Below, piece after piece: positions 1 through 7,700 of a stretch of 8,040 bases of DNA. Within the stretch, counting starts at the first letter, position 1, and each line of letters opens with the position of its first letter. A program made the translations under genes and the position numbers. Under the pieces are notes generated by a model. The model was not told where the DNA came from, did no database searches, and saw only the letters and a list, made by a program, of their open reading frames with translations. The DNA comes from an uncultured Clostridium sp. (GTDB taxonomy: Bacteria > Bacillota > Clostridia > Lachnospirales > Lachnospiraceae). The stretch spans positions 1-8,040 of the forward strand of contig URUX01000114.1 in the NCBI GenBank assembly GCA_900551135.1, read 5' to 3'.

Positions 1-671
1 TTCATACAGGCCTTGGTTGCATTGGCCTCATGAATCCGGTAATACAGAAGCGGACGTTCCACACAAATAAATCGTCCCCCCCACTCTGCCAGACGTGCAA
101 AGGTATCCCAGTCCAGCGCATACTGTAATTCGGAGTCAAATACAGGATTTCCAATCAGTTCTTTGTTGTAGGTACAGGACGGGCAGCAGATGGGATTTCC
201 AAATATAAGCGCTGCTTTCTTTACTGCTGTCAGATGGTTCAGCGCCGGAATCCGAAGAGGAAGCCGCAATAGTTTCTTAACCAGATGTACCGTATCTCCA
301 GCCTCCAGTACCGTTCCCTTTACCAGGACGTAATCCGTTGTAAACAAGGTCATATCCGGATACCTTCTGGCATAGGACAGCAGCGTTTCCTTATACTGCT
401 TGTGATACATATCGTCCTGATGGGCGATGGTTACCAGTCTGGCATCTGCCATATGACAGGCAAATTCCCAGTCATCCCGGATATTGCTCTGCCCTTCCCG
501 TACAAACACAGGAATCCCATAGCTTTCTGCCAGTCCGTCTATATAACTGCTGGGCGTAGACGTACAGAGGATGATGTCTGCCGGAATGGTCTGCATTTTT
601 AATGACCGAATGCAGGCCTCCAGATACGGAGAATCCCCATAAGCGCAAATCGCAAATACGTGTTCTTTCAT
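1..671 (-). CDS. Family 2 glycosyltransferase, C-terminus cut off by the window edge
   Basis: This frame is open from an ATG at 671 to the left edge, giving 223 complete codons with no stop. The N-terminus (MKEHVFAICAYGDSPYLEAC) is the opening beta-alpha unit of a GT-A nucleotide-sugar-binding fold. An acidic HQDD motif at residues 84-87 sits where GT2 enzymes carry the metal/nucleotide-binding DxD. An LDWD motif (186-189) lies where the catalytic acidic residue is expected, and the YRIHEANAT motif (211-219) is a common closing signature of this GT2 subgroup. There is no signal peptide or membrane segment in the visible part, so it is probably a cytoplasmic or membrane-peripheral enzyme adding one sugar to a surface glycan. 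The start is supported by AAGGGG at 677-682, five bases upstream. It follows gmhA by 18 nt, so it is probably co-transcribed and may use the heptose donor. Donor and acceptor cannot be read from the sequence. The family call is firm and the specificity unknown. Confidence 0.85.
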   Translation of the reverse strand, partial: MKEHVFAICAYGDSPYLEACIRSLKMQTIPADIILCTSTPSSYIDGLAESYGIPVFVREGQSNIRDDWEFACHMADARLVTIAHQDDMYHKQYKETLLSYARRYPDMTLFTTDYVLVKGTVLEAGDTVHLVKKLLRLPLRIPALNHLTAVKKAALIFGNPICCPSCTYNKELIGNPVFDSELQYALDWDTFARLAEWGGRFICVERPLLYYRIHEANATKACM

Positions 672-689
672 AATAACCCCTTGTTCTTT

Positions 690-1361
690 CTACGAACGAA
701 AAAAATGTTCTTCCAGCATCAGGCACAGAGCATGGTAAATCGGCAAGTGCAGTTCCTGAATCTGGTAAGTTTCCTGTTCTGGCGCAATAATAGCCACATC
801 TGCAGACTTTGCTAGTTTTCCTCCGTCCCGTCCCGTTAATACTACGGTCTTTAAGCCTTTTGCCTTTGCCGCTGCCAGTGCATACAGGATATTTTTTGAA
901 TTTCCGGAAGTAGATATCCCCAAAAATACATCTTCCGGCCTGCCATATCCCCAAAGCTGCTGGGCATAAATCATGTCTCCGTTTACATCGTTTAAAAATG
1001 CTGTAGAAAGGCCATTGTGCCCTGTCAGCGCTATAGCCGGAAGGCCTCCCTGAAGACACTCTGCCAGTTCTGTTCCCAGGTTTTCTTCCAGTTTACAGTC
1101 CTCGCTGATCTGTCTTCCTGCCTGTTCCAGCAGTTCCTGTTCTTCTCTGCTTACTTTACGGCGTTTTACAAAGCCCTTCATCAGTTCTCCTACGATATGC
1201 TCTGCATCTGCACAGCTTCCTCCGTTTCCTGCAATCAGCAGCTTGCCGCCGTTTTCATAGCAGGTTTCCATTATCTGATACGCCGCTGTTATCTGGTCTT
1301 CGATTGGCTTTAATCTGGGATACCGTTCCGTCAGCAGGGTTACGTATTCTCTTGGTTCCAT
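690..1361 (-). CDS. gmhA: Sedoheptulose-7-phosphate isomerase (phosphoheptose isomerase), SIS domain
   Basis: The product is predicted to convert sedoheptulose 7-phosphate to D-glycero-D-manno-heptose 7-phosphate, the first committed step of nucleotide-heptose synthesis, in the cytoplasm. It is a single SIS-domain protein of 223 aa. AGNGGSCADAEHIVGEL (44-60) contains the phosphate-binding loop plus H55 and E59, which match the zinc ligands of E. coli GmhA. GISTSGNSKN (148-157) is the second phosphosugar-binding loop. Q202 and H210 near the C-terminus (QELHLPIYH) match the remaining metal/catalytic pair with the same 8-residue spacing. The protein is about 30 residues longer than E. coli GmhA. 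The extra length is a charged helical insertion between the EL at 59-60 and LPAIALTGH (107-115). The ATG has a perfect AAGGAGG at 1369-1375 and lies 22 nt inside the end of gmhB. Adjacent hddA, gmhB and hddC make a heptose isomerase far more likely than a generic SIS sugar isomerase. Confidence 0.9.
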   Translation of the reverse strand: MEPREYVTLLTERYPRLKPIEDQITAAYQIMETCYENGGKLLIAGNGGSCADAEHIVGELMKGFVKRRKVSREEQELLEQAGRQISEDCKLEENLGTELAECLQGGLPAIALTGHNGLSTAFLNDVNGDMIYAQQLWGYGRPEDVFLGISTSGNSKNILYALAAAKAKGLKTVVLTGRDGGKLAKSADVAIIAPEQETYQIQELHLPIYHALCLMLEEHFFRS

Positions 1362-1999
1362 TGGCCTTCCTCCTTAAAAATCCAGTCTGCTGCTTCCATC
1401 AGGCTTTCTGCATAATACTCATAGTCTTTCGTCGTTCTCTTTCCCTGACACTGATGCTCAAATAATTCTTTGCCATACCCAGTGCCTACCAGAATAGAGG
1501 AAACACCATAATTGTGCCCGGCCTGGGTATCGATCAGCTTGTCTCCTATCATATAGGAATGTGCTTTTTCTATGGAAAAATCCCGTTCTGCCTGACAAAA
1601 CATCCCAATCCCCGGCTTTCGGCAGTCACAAACCTTCTTATACTCCCCGATTCCATGCTCTGGATGGTGAGGGCAAAAATAAAATCCGTCAATATGGGCG
1701 TTCTGTTCTGCCAGAACCTGATTCATGTACTCATTCAGTTCTTCCATATCCTGCTGGGTATAATATCCCCTTCCGATTCCTGCCTGATTGGTAATGACTA
1801 TCACCAGAAAACCGGCCTGATTAAACCGGCTGATGGCTTCTGCCGCTCCGGGGAGAATCTTTAAATCCTCCGGCCTGTGCAGATAGTTGACTTCCTCATT
1901 AATCGTACCGTCTCTGTCTAAAAAAATAACCGGCCGTTTTTCCATTTTATAATTGAAATTCATAATTTCCATTTGGCATGTGGACTTTGACTGCATCAT
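1340..1999 (-). CDS. gmhB: D-glycero-D-manno-heptose-1,7-bisphosphate 7-phosphatase, HAD superfamily
   Basis: The product is predicted to remove the 7-phosphate from heptose 1,7-bisphosphate, giving the heptose 1-phosphate substrate of HddC. It is a histidinol-phosphatase-type (HAD-IIIA) enzyme. With the longest start it is 219 aa: DRDGT (28-32) holds the nucleophile D28 and acid/base D30; ITNQAGIGRG (69-78) is motif II; C109, H111, C124 and C126 form the zinc loop with exactly the spacing of E. coli GmhB; RKP (127-129) supplies the motif III lysine; IGDK (151-154) is motif IV. The start is ambiguous. ATG 1999 and ATG 1996 are preceded by AGGTGG at 2004-2009 but lie over 45 nt inside hddA. 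ATG 1963 has only a weak GGA, and ATG 1945 begins one base after the hddA stop with no clear site. Family alignments usually begin just before RPVIFLDRDGT, so the first 12-18 residues here may not be translated. Next to HddA, the alpha-anomeric bisphosphate is the expected substrate. Confidence 0.88.
   Translation of the reverse strand: MMQSKSTCQMEIMNFNYKMEKRPVIFLDRDGTINEEVNYLHRPEDLKILPGAAEAISRFNQAGFLVIVITNQAGIGRGYYTQQDMEELNEYMNQVLAEQNAHIDGFYFCPHHPEHGIGEYKKVCDCRKPGIGMFCQAERDFSIEKAHSYMIGDKLIDTQAGHNYGVSSILVGTGYGKELFEHQCQGKRTTKDYEYYAESLMEAADWIFKEEGQWNQENT
1369..1375 (-). promoter_or_regulatory. Ribosome binding site of gmhA, inside gmhB
   Basis: AAGGAGG on the minus strand, 7 nt before the gmhA ATG at 1361. 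It lies within the coding region of gmhB, so gmhA has its own strong initiation signal even though the two genes overlap by 22 nt. It fixes the gmhA start. Confidence 0.8.
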
Positions 2000-3017
2000 A
2001 CTGCCACCTGTCCTCGTTGGTAATCCAACTCTGTGCCCCTCTCAGTTCAAAATTCCAGTCTGTTACCTGGCCGCCTGCTGCTTCCATACGGGCTGCTACT
2101 ACATGGCGGATGTTATATGGGCAGAACATCAGCAGGAAACCGCCGCCGCCTGCTCCCAGAAGTTTTCCTCCCAGTGCCCCTGCCTTCTTTGCCTCATTAT
2201 ACAGTTCGTCAATCTGAGGATTGGTAATCTTGCTGCTCATCCGTTTCTTGCTTTCCCAGCCATAATCTAACAGTTTGCCAAAGCTGTACAGGTTCCCCTT
2301 TAACAGTTCGTCCTTCATGGCATAAGCCAGAGCCTTTACCTCGCACATCGCGTCAAAGGCATCTTTTTTTTCGTAATTTTTCACCTGATCTTTGATGATA
2401 TTTGCAGAAACATGGATGTTGCCAGTATAACACAAAAGCAAGTTGTACTGGAGTTCATGGATTATGTCTTTTTTAATCCTAAGAGGATTGACTACCACAT
2501 TGTTGCGTCCGTGAAACTCAATAAAGTTAAAGCCTCCGAATGCTGCTGCATACTGATCCTGATAGCCGCCGTCAATCTTCAAATCCAGACGTTCTACCTG
2601 GTAAGCCAAATCTGCCAGTGCATAATTGTCTAACTCCACGCCTTTCCAGCGGGCCATAGCAGTCAAAAGAGCTACCATAACCGTGGAAGATGTTCCAAGA
2701 CCGGAACCTGGAGGTGCATCGCACTGTAAATACACCTCGCAGCCCTGACGGATGTCCATGGCCTTTAACGCTGCTGTTACCAAATCCAGCTTGCCGTCAT
2801 AGACGTAGTTTTCTTTTGTATTGTATTTTACCGTTGTATCAAAATCCAGAGAGTGAGCGATAATCTGGTCATCCTGTCTTGGTACAATGGAACAATATGC
2901 ATATTTATTGATGGTGCTTCCAATAATGGCTCCCCCCTGCTCTTCGCAGAATGGGGCTACGTCTGTGCCGCCTCCGCCAAAGCTGACTCTCAGGGGCGCC
3001 CGTCCTCGAATTACCAT
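1947..3017 (-). CDS. hddA: D-glycero-alpha-D-manno-heptose-7-phosphate kinase, GHMP family
   Basis: The product is an ATP-dependent sugar kinase predicted to phosphorylate C1 of D-glycero-D-manno-heptose 7-phosphate, giving the alpha-1,7-bisphosphate. At 356 aa it has all three GHMP-kinase motifs: RAPLRVSFGGGGTD (6-19), the ATP loop PPGSGLGTSS (102-111), and KLLGAGGGGFLL (285-296). The N-terminal RAPLR-x-SFGGGGTD form and overall length match the HddA/LmbP-type sugar-phosphate kinase branch better than galactokinase or mevalonate kinase. The ATG at 3017 overlaps the hddC stop by 7 nt (ATGGTAA), with AAGGAG at 3025-3030 seven bases upstream. The last ~24 residues after the RGAQSWI segment look like an extension beyond the usual family end. 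Their DNA is the same stretch that holds the candidate gmhB starts. Neighbours hddC, gmhB and gmhA complete the pathway. Confidence 0.92.
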   Translation of the reverse strand: MVIRGRAPLRVSFGGGGTDVAPFCEEQGGAIIGSTINKYAYCSIVPRQDDQIIAHSLDFDTTVKYNTKENYVYDGKLDLVTAALKAMDIRQGCEVYLQCDAPPGSGLGTSSTVMVALLTAMARWKGVELDNYALADLAYQVERLDLKIDGGYQDQYAAAFGGFNFIEFHGRNNVVVNPLRIKKDIIHELQYNLLLCYTGNIHVSANIIKDQVKNYEKKDAFDAMCEVKALAYAMKDELLKGNLYSFGKLLDYGWESKKRMSSKITNPQIDELYNEAKKAGALGGKLLGAGGGGFLLMFCPYNIRHVVAARMEAAGGQVTDWNFELRGAQSWITNEDRWQYDAVKVHMPNGNYEFQL

Positions 3018-3718
3018 ACTACCACTCCTTTTCTCACATCTTCCTGAAACTGGAAGTATACCTCCGGTATTCCAATATCAATAAAATATCCGTCATTGAC
3101 AAAGCCGCCCAGACGCTTTCCCTGCTGCATCCATTTGGGTATCATTTCATTTTCCAGGGAAACCTTTCCCTCTGGAATTTCCGCCAGAAGCTCCTTCTTC
3201 ATCAGATAAATTCCGCCGTTAATGGTTCCCTGACGGCTTTCTTCTGATTTTTCGTTAAATCCTGTAAGGATTCCGTCCTGAAGAACTGCTTCCCCGTATC
3301 GGGACACGTCTGGAACTTCCCGAAGCACCAGAGCCATATCCAAATTTTTTTCCTGCCGCAGACTGGTAAGACGGCCGTAGTCAATCTGGTAAAAGGTGTC
3401 TGCATTTAACACGTAAAACGTATCTTCGGTTATGAATTTTCCTGCATTTTTGATTGCGCCTGCAGTTCCCAGCAGCGTTTCCTCATACGCATAGGAAACC
3501 GTTACTCCAAAGCTGCTTCCATCTCCAAAGTATTCCTCTACCATGGAGCCTTTGTAGCCCACTGCAAAAATAATATGGGTAATTCCATGGCGGGACAGTT
3601 CGTGAACCACATATTCCATAAATGGGCGTCCCTCAATGAGAGCCATTGGTTTTGGCCTGTCGCTTACCACGCTGCGAAGTCTGGTTCCCAGTCCTCCTGC
3701 CAGTAATATTGCCTGCAT
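3011..3718 (-). CDS. hddC: D-glycero-alpha-D-manno-heptose 1-phosphate guanylyltransferase
   Basis: The product is predicted to catalyse heptose 1-phosphate + GTP to GDP-heptose + pyrophosphate, the activation step. It is a 235-aa nucleotidyltransferase of the GT-A-like NTP_transferase fold. LAGGLGTRLR (6-15) is the NTP-binding signature; RPKP (21-24) carries the conserved lysine K23; D107 in LNADTF and D214 in FIDIGIPEVY are the expected metal-binding acids; NGGIYLM is the conserved strand before the substrate pocket. There is no C-terminal beta-helix, so it is the short monofunctional type. The fold alone does not fix the sugar or the nucleotide. The heptose assignment rests on direct overlap with hddA and closeness to gmhA and gmhB, and GDP is inferred from the described HddC pathway. 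The start at 3718 has AGGAGG at 3726-3731 seven bases upstream, and the gene follows the peptidase stop by 14 nt. A thymidylyl- or cytidylyltransferase is the main alternative. Confidence 0.87.
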   Translation of the reverse strand: MQAILLAGGLGTRLRSVVSDRPKPMALIEGRPFMEYVVHELSRHGITHIIFAVGYKGSMVEEYFGDGSSFGVTVSYAYEETLLGTAGAIKNAGKFITEDTFYVLNADTFYQIDYGRLTSLRQEKNLDMALVLREVPDVSRYGEAVLQDGILTGFNEKSEESRQGTINGGIYLMKKELLAEIPEGKVSLENEMIPKWMQQGKRLGGFVNDGYFIDIGIPEVYFQFQEDVRKGVVVW

Positions 3719-3725
3719 CTTTTGT

Positions 3726-3731
3726 CCTCCT
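3726..3731 (-). promoter_or_regulatory. Ribosome binding site of hddC
   Basis: AGGAGG on the minus strand, 7 nt before the hddC ATG at 3718 and partly filling the 14-nt gap after the peptidase stop codon. It is one of the strongest sites in the window and fixes the hddC start. There is no room here for a separate promoter. Confidence 0.8.
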
Positions 3732-3732
3732 G

Positions 3733-4788
3733 CTATACGCCCAAATATCCTTTTACCAGTTCATAGGTCTGCTCTAAGCCCTTCACATGAGTTCGCTCTG
3801 TTCCATGAGAAGCATGAACGCCATGACCGATTAAAGCCCCCTTAATATCGTGTCCGGCTCTCAGTGCAGCCGAAACGTCTGAACCATAGTGCGGGAAAAT
3901 ATCTACCGTATAATTCAGTCCTTTTTCCTTTGCCATCTCAATCAGACGGTTGGTCAGTTCATAGTGGTACGGGCCAGAAGAGTCCATGGCACAGATGGTA
4001 ACCGTATACTCATCTCCGCTTAAATCATCCCCAATGGCCGCCATATCGACCGCCAGAAATTCTGTAATATCCTCTGGCATCCAGGAACCGCCGTGTCCGA
4101 CCTCTTCAAAATTGCTCAAAACAATCTTGGCCGGGCGTTCCGGTCTTTTTCCTGTTTCAGACAGGTATTTTAATACAGTAAGCAAAATTGCAACCGATGC
4201 CTTGTCGTCTAAATGACGGGAATTGATAAATCCGCTTTCGCTGTAACGGAACATGGGATCAAAACTGATATAGTCTCCCGGGAAAATTTCCAGCGCCTTT
4301 ACATCTTCTTCATTTTTGACAATCTCGTCAATCCGGACTTCCATATTTTTTACTTTCCGTTCCTGGGTTCTGGCGTCGTCATAAGTATGAACCGACGGCT
4401 CTGTTGTAAGAATGGTTCCGGTATAAACCTTTCCGGTACGGGTATGGATCTTGCAGTAGGTTCCCTCAATGGATTCCATCATATAGCCGCCTACGCAGGC
4501 AAAGTGAAGAGTTCCGTAAGGGGTAATAGAACGAACCATTGCGCCCAGAGTATCTCCATGAGCCGTAATGCCTAAGGTATCTTTTTCTGTTGCTCCATCT
4601 GCTGCCGGAATCTGGATAACCAGACTGCCTTTTCTGCTGAAATAAGAATCAAATCCAAAGCCTTCTGCTTCTTTTTTAATCACTTCCATTACCTCTGCCG
4701 CATAGCCGCTTGGGCTTGGAATATTAACCAGCTTTTCTAAAATTTTTACCATATATTCTGTTTCCGGTGTTAAAACCTGTTTGCTCAT
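3733..4788 (-). CDS. M42-family metallo-aminopeptidase
   Basis: This is a predicted dinuclear-metal exopeptidase of peptidase family M42 (glutamyl aminopeptidase/tetrahedral aminopeptidase type), cytoplasmic and usually forming large oligomers. It is 351 aa and full length. Expected ligands and catalytic residues are visible: H77 and D79 in AHGDTLG, D194 in RHLDDKAS, E228/E229 in NFEEVG, D248 in LAVDMAAIGDD, and H328 in HASHGTE near the C-terminus. The middle segment HTYDDARTQERKVKNMEVR (134-152) recalls the M42 subgroup associated with the NAGGN osmoprotectant system; this comparison is from memory. The ATG overlaps the stop of the upstream glycosyltransferase by 4 nt (ATGA), with AGGAGG at 4799-4804 ten bases upstream, so it is translationally coupled within the glycan operon. 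A role in glycan or glycopeptide processing is possible but unsupported by the protein itself. Some M42 proteins have been annotated as endoglucanases, so that label should be treated with caution. Confidence 0.9.
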   Translation of the reverse strand: MSKQVLTPETEYMVKILEKLVNIPSPSGYAAEVMEVIKKEAEGFGFDSYFSRKGSLVIQIPAADGATEKDTLGITAHGDTLGAMVRSITPYGTLHFACVGGYMMESIEGTYCKIHTRTGKVYTGTILTTEPSVHTYDDARTQERKVKNMEVRIDEIVKNEEDVKALEIFPGDYISFDPMFRYSESGFINSRHLDDKASVAILLTVLKYLSETGKRPERPAKIVLSNFEEVGHGGSWMPEDITEFLAVDMAAIGDDLSGDEYTVTICAMDSSGPYHYELTNRLIEMAKEKGLNYTVDIFPHYGSDVSAALRAGHDIKGALIGHGVHASHGTERTHVKGLEQTYELVKGYLGV

Positions 4789-7700
4789 CTGGTAAAATCC
4801 TCCTCTATCACACTCCAGGCTCCATCTACGCTGAAATGTGCCTTAATATATTCTTGTGTGCGGTCTGACAATTCTTTCAGACGCGCCGTATCCCGATATA
4901 ATTCTACGGTTTTTTCTGCAAACTCTTCCGCTCCGTCTGCGATTTCCAGAGTTTTTTCTACCTCTGGAATGCCTTCTGCTCCAATGGATGTGGTGACAAT
5001 GGGAGCCCCGTTATAAATAGCCTCCACAACCTTGCCCTTTACACCTGCTCCATAACGCAGCGGCACGACTACAATCCGGCATTTCTGGTAAATGGCTTCC
5101 AGTTCTTCATCACTGACAAAGCCCTTAATAATAATACCGTTTCCTGGCTGCTCCAGGGTCTTAATCTCGTCTGTTACTTTCGAACCTACTACATAAAACT
5201 TCATATCCGGAATCTGTGCCCGAATCAGCGGGAAAATCTCCTTAGCAAACCAGAGCACCGCATCGGCATTGGGCGGATGGGCAAAGCCTCCTACAAATAC
5301 CAGTCCTTCCCGCTTCTCAAAGTCTTCCTCCAGCTTTTCTAAAAACTGGTCATATACATAGGCGGTAATGGCTTTTACATGGATCTCCGGGTTGATTTTA
5401 TGAATGGCCTGCTCTTCGATATAAGACGGATAATAGGACACAGACGCTTTCTGCATCATGGAAAGTTCAATGGCTCTCCAATAATCTGCCTCCCGTTTAA
5501 TCTTAATATCTCCAGTCAGTTCATATTCCCGTCCCAGCCGCAGGAAATGAAGATCATGGCCATAGTAAATCACCTTAATATTGGTATGATCTTTGATAAA
5601 ATCTACATATTTGGTTGCAATATGAGGACGGTTTAAATATGCAAAGTCAATCTGGTCTCCGTTTTTCTCCAACCAGTCCCAGATGCCGGTCTGGTATTCC
5701 GGCCCATAGAGAATTTCTACTCCCATCTGCTGCAGCGTGGTAGAATACGGTTCTTCGTGGAGGAAATTGTCTCCCAAAAACTTCACTGCAAACCCCTTTT
5801 TCAGGAACATCTTAATATACTGATAGGTGGTCTTGGAGCCGGCATCCTTATCAAACGTTGGTACATAGTGATCCACAATCAGTACCACCGGTTTTTTCTG
5901 GCTTCTTTCTCTTGCCCGGAATGGGTTTGGATTGCCGTCGTTTACCGACTGTTTCTTAAACTCGTCTGCCCATTTTTCTTTTAACTTTTTGCTGTTTTCC
6001 ACCTGATACCGCTTTAAACCAGTACCATTTACATCTGTACCATTGGAAACGCCCTCAAAATGGATTACTTTGGAAAGGGGCTGATATACTACCCGGTACC
6101 CTGCTTTTCTTACTTCAAAGGCCAGATCCGAATCTTCGCAGTAAGCTGGTGCAAACCGATCGTCAAAACCGCCTATCTGATTCCATAATTCCTTAGACAG
6201 CAAAATGGCTGCGCCGGAAATATAATCCACATCTTTTACATAGTTGTATTCCGCTTTGTCCGGATTGTCCAAACGGCCATAATTCCAGCCGGAACCGTCG
6301 CTCCAGATAATTCCTCCGGCTTCCTGAAGGCGTCCGTCCGGGTATACCAGTTTCGATCCAACCATACCGATAGAATCATCTGACTGAATCAGCCTGACCA
6401 GGGAACTGAGCCAGCCGTCTGTCACCTGGGTATCGTTGTTCAAAAACATAATATAACGGCCTCTGGCCTTTTTTGCCGCCTGATTGCAGTTTCTTAAAAA
6501 TCCCTGATTTTCCTGATTACGGCTGATAACCAGATTTTCCGCAAATTTCGAAATTTCTGCCGTTGCATCTGTAGAAACGTCATCTGCAATGATAATCTCA
6601 TAGGTCACATCCGGCGTATGTTCCAAAATGGATTTTAAGCAGGCATAGGTATAGTGAATCTGGTTATACACCGGGATCACCACGGATACTTCCGGATGTT
6701 CCTCTTTTGGGAATACCAGTTTTCCAGTTTCCCGATAGCCGTCTCCAATCTTAAAATCTCCCTCTATCCGGTTGCGGCCCTCTTTGGTAAAATAGAGACG
6801 GCCGTAATAACCGGGATGGCGCACGGTTCCAATGGCATATTTTAATACCTTATGGCGGCGTGTCCCCTTGGGGAAACGGCGGCGCACCGCATTGGCCAGT
6901 TTCCGGTAAACCTTATAAATCAGGGCTTCATGGCTGTTTAAATAGGTCATGGTCTTACCCATTTCATCAATCTCATGGCGAAGATCTTTTATAATAATCT
7001 CCAGATTTGCCACATGATTGTTGGTCAGACGCATAATCTCCTGATCTTTTCGAATGGTAATATTGCGGTCTTCCTCTTCCTCCTGAAGAACCACAATCCG
7101 TTCCATAGCCTTCTGTAAATCTGCATCTTTCTGTTTTAATTCCTCTCCGGTTACAATCCGCTGCTCAAAATGCTGGAAATACCCCTGGGTGCTGTCCCCA
7201 TGGACATAGGCCTGGAAAGACTTTTCCATATCTCCGTACACAGACGCCATTTCTGAATCAATGCCAAACTCTGCCAGAAAGGCGGTTACATCTGCATATT
7301 CCATCAGCTTTTCATACTTGTAATAGAAATAGGCCAGATTGCGGTAACGGGCAAACTCGGCGGGAATCGGAAAATCAAAGACCCATTCATAATCAATGAC
7401 CCAGATTTTGCCGTCTTTGTCTGCCATCATATTTTCAAAAATACCGTCTAAATTGGTAACTGGATAAGATTCTCCGGTAAAGGAAACGCCCTCTGGCTGA
7501 CTGCCAAAAACCTCTTCAAAAGCCTCTGTTCTGGTAAAGGGAATCCTGTTTCCATCTGTTACGGAAAAGACCCGTTCCATTGTCTCTCTGACTGCCTGAA
7601 CCGGAGCCTGGCCATTTTGAATCTGCTTTCCCAGAATTTCTGCCAAAGTCTCTCCCTTGATAAACGGGAATCGGGCTGTCCGTCCATCCTCACTGACCGT

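Noticed and set aside
285..602. Plus-strand open frame of 105 codons
   Set aside because: It is antisense to the left GT2 gene, whose translation shows clear family motifs. No ribosome binding site or domain supports it.
672..689. Promoter or terminator between gmhA and the left glycosyltransferase
   Set aside because: The gap is only 18 nt and is partly filled by the ribosome binding site. No hairpin with a T-run and no -35/-10 pair is seen.
472..1059. A 195-codon minus-strand open frame overlapping gmhA and the left glycosyltransferase
   Set aside because: It lies out of frame over gmhA, which has all SIS motifs and a strong ribosome binding site. The predicted protein is rich in C, R and G with no recognisable domain, so it is a shadow frame.
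1947..3017. Galactokinase, mevalonate kinase or fucokinase
   Set aside because: All are GHMP kinases, but the N-terminal RAPLRVSFGGGGTD form and the gmhA/gmhB/hddC neighbours point to a heptose 7-phosphate kinase.
3011..3718. Glucose-1-phosphate thymidylyltransferase (RmlA) or mannose-1-phosphate guanylyltransferase (ManC)
   Set aside because: The fold is shared, but the short length, the absence of rml or man genes nearby, and the direct overlap with the heptose kinase gene make HddC the best fit.
4213..4575. Plus-strand open frame of 120 codons
   Set aside because: It is antisense to the intact M42 peptidase gene, with no domain or conserved motif. The same applies to the other plus-strand frames in this window.
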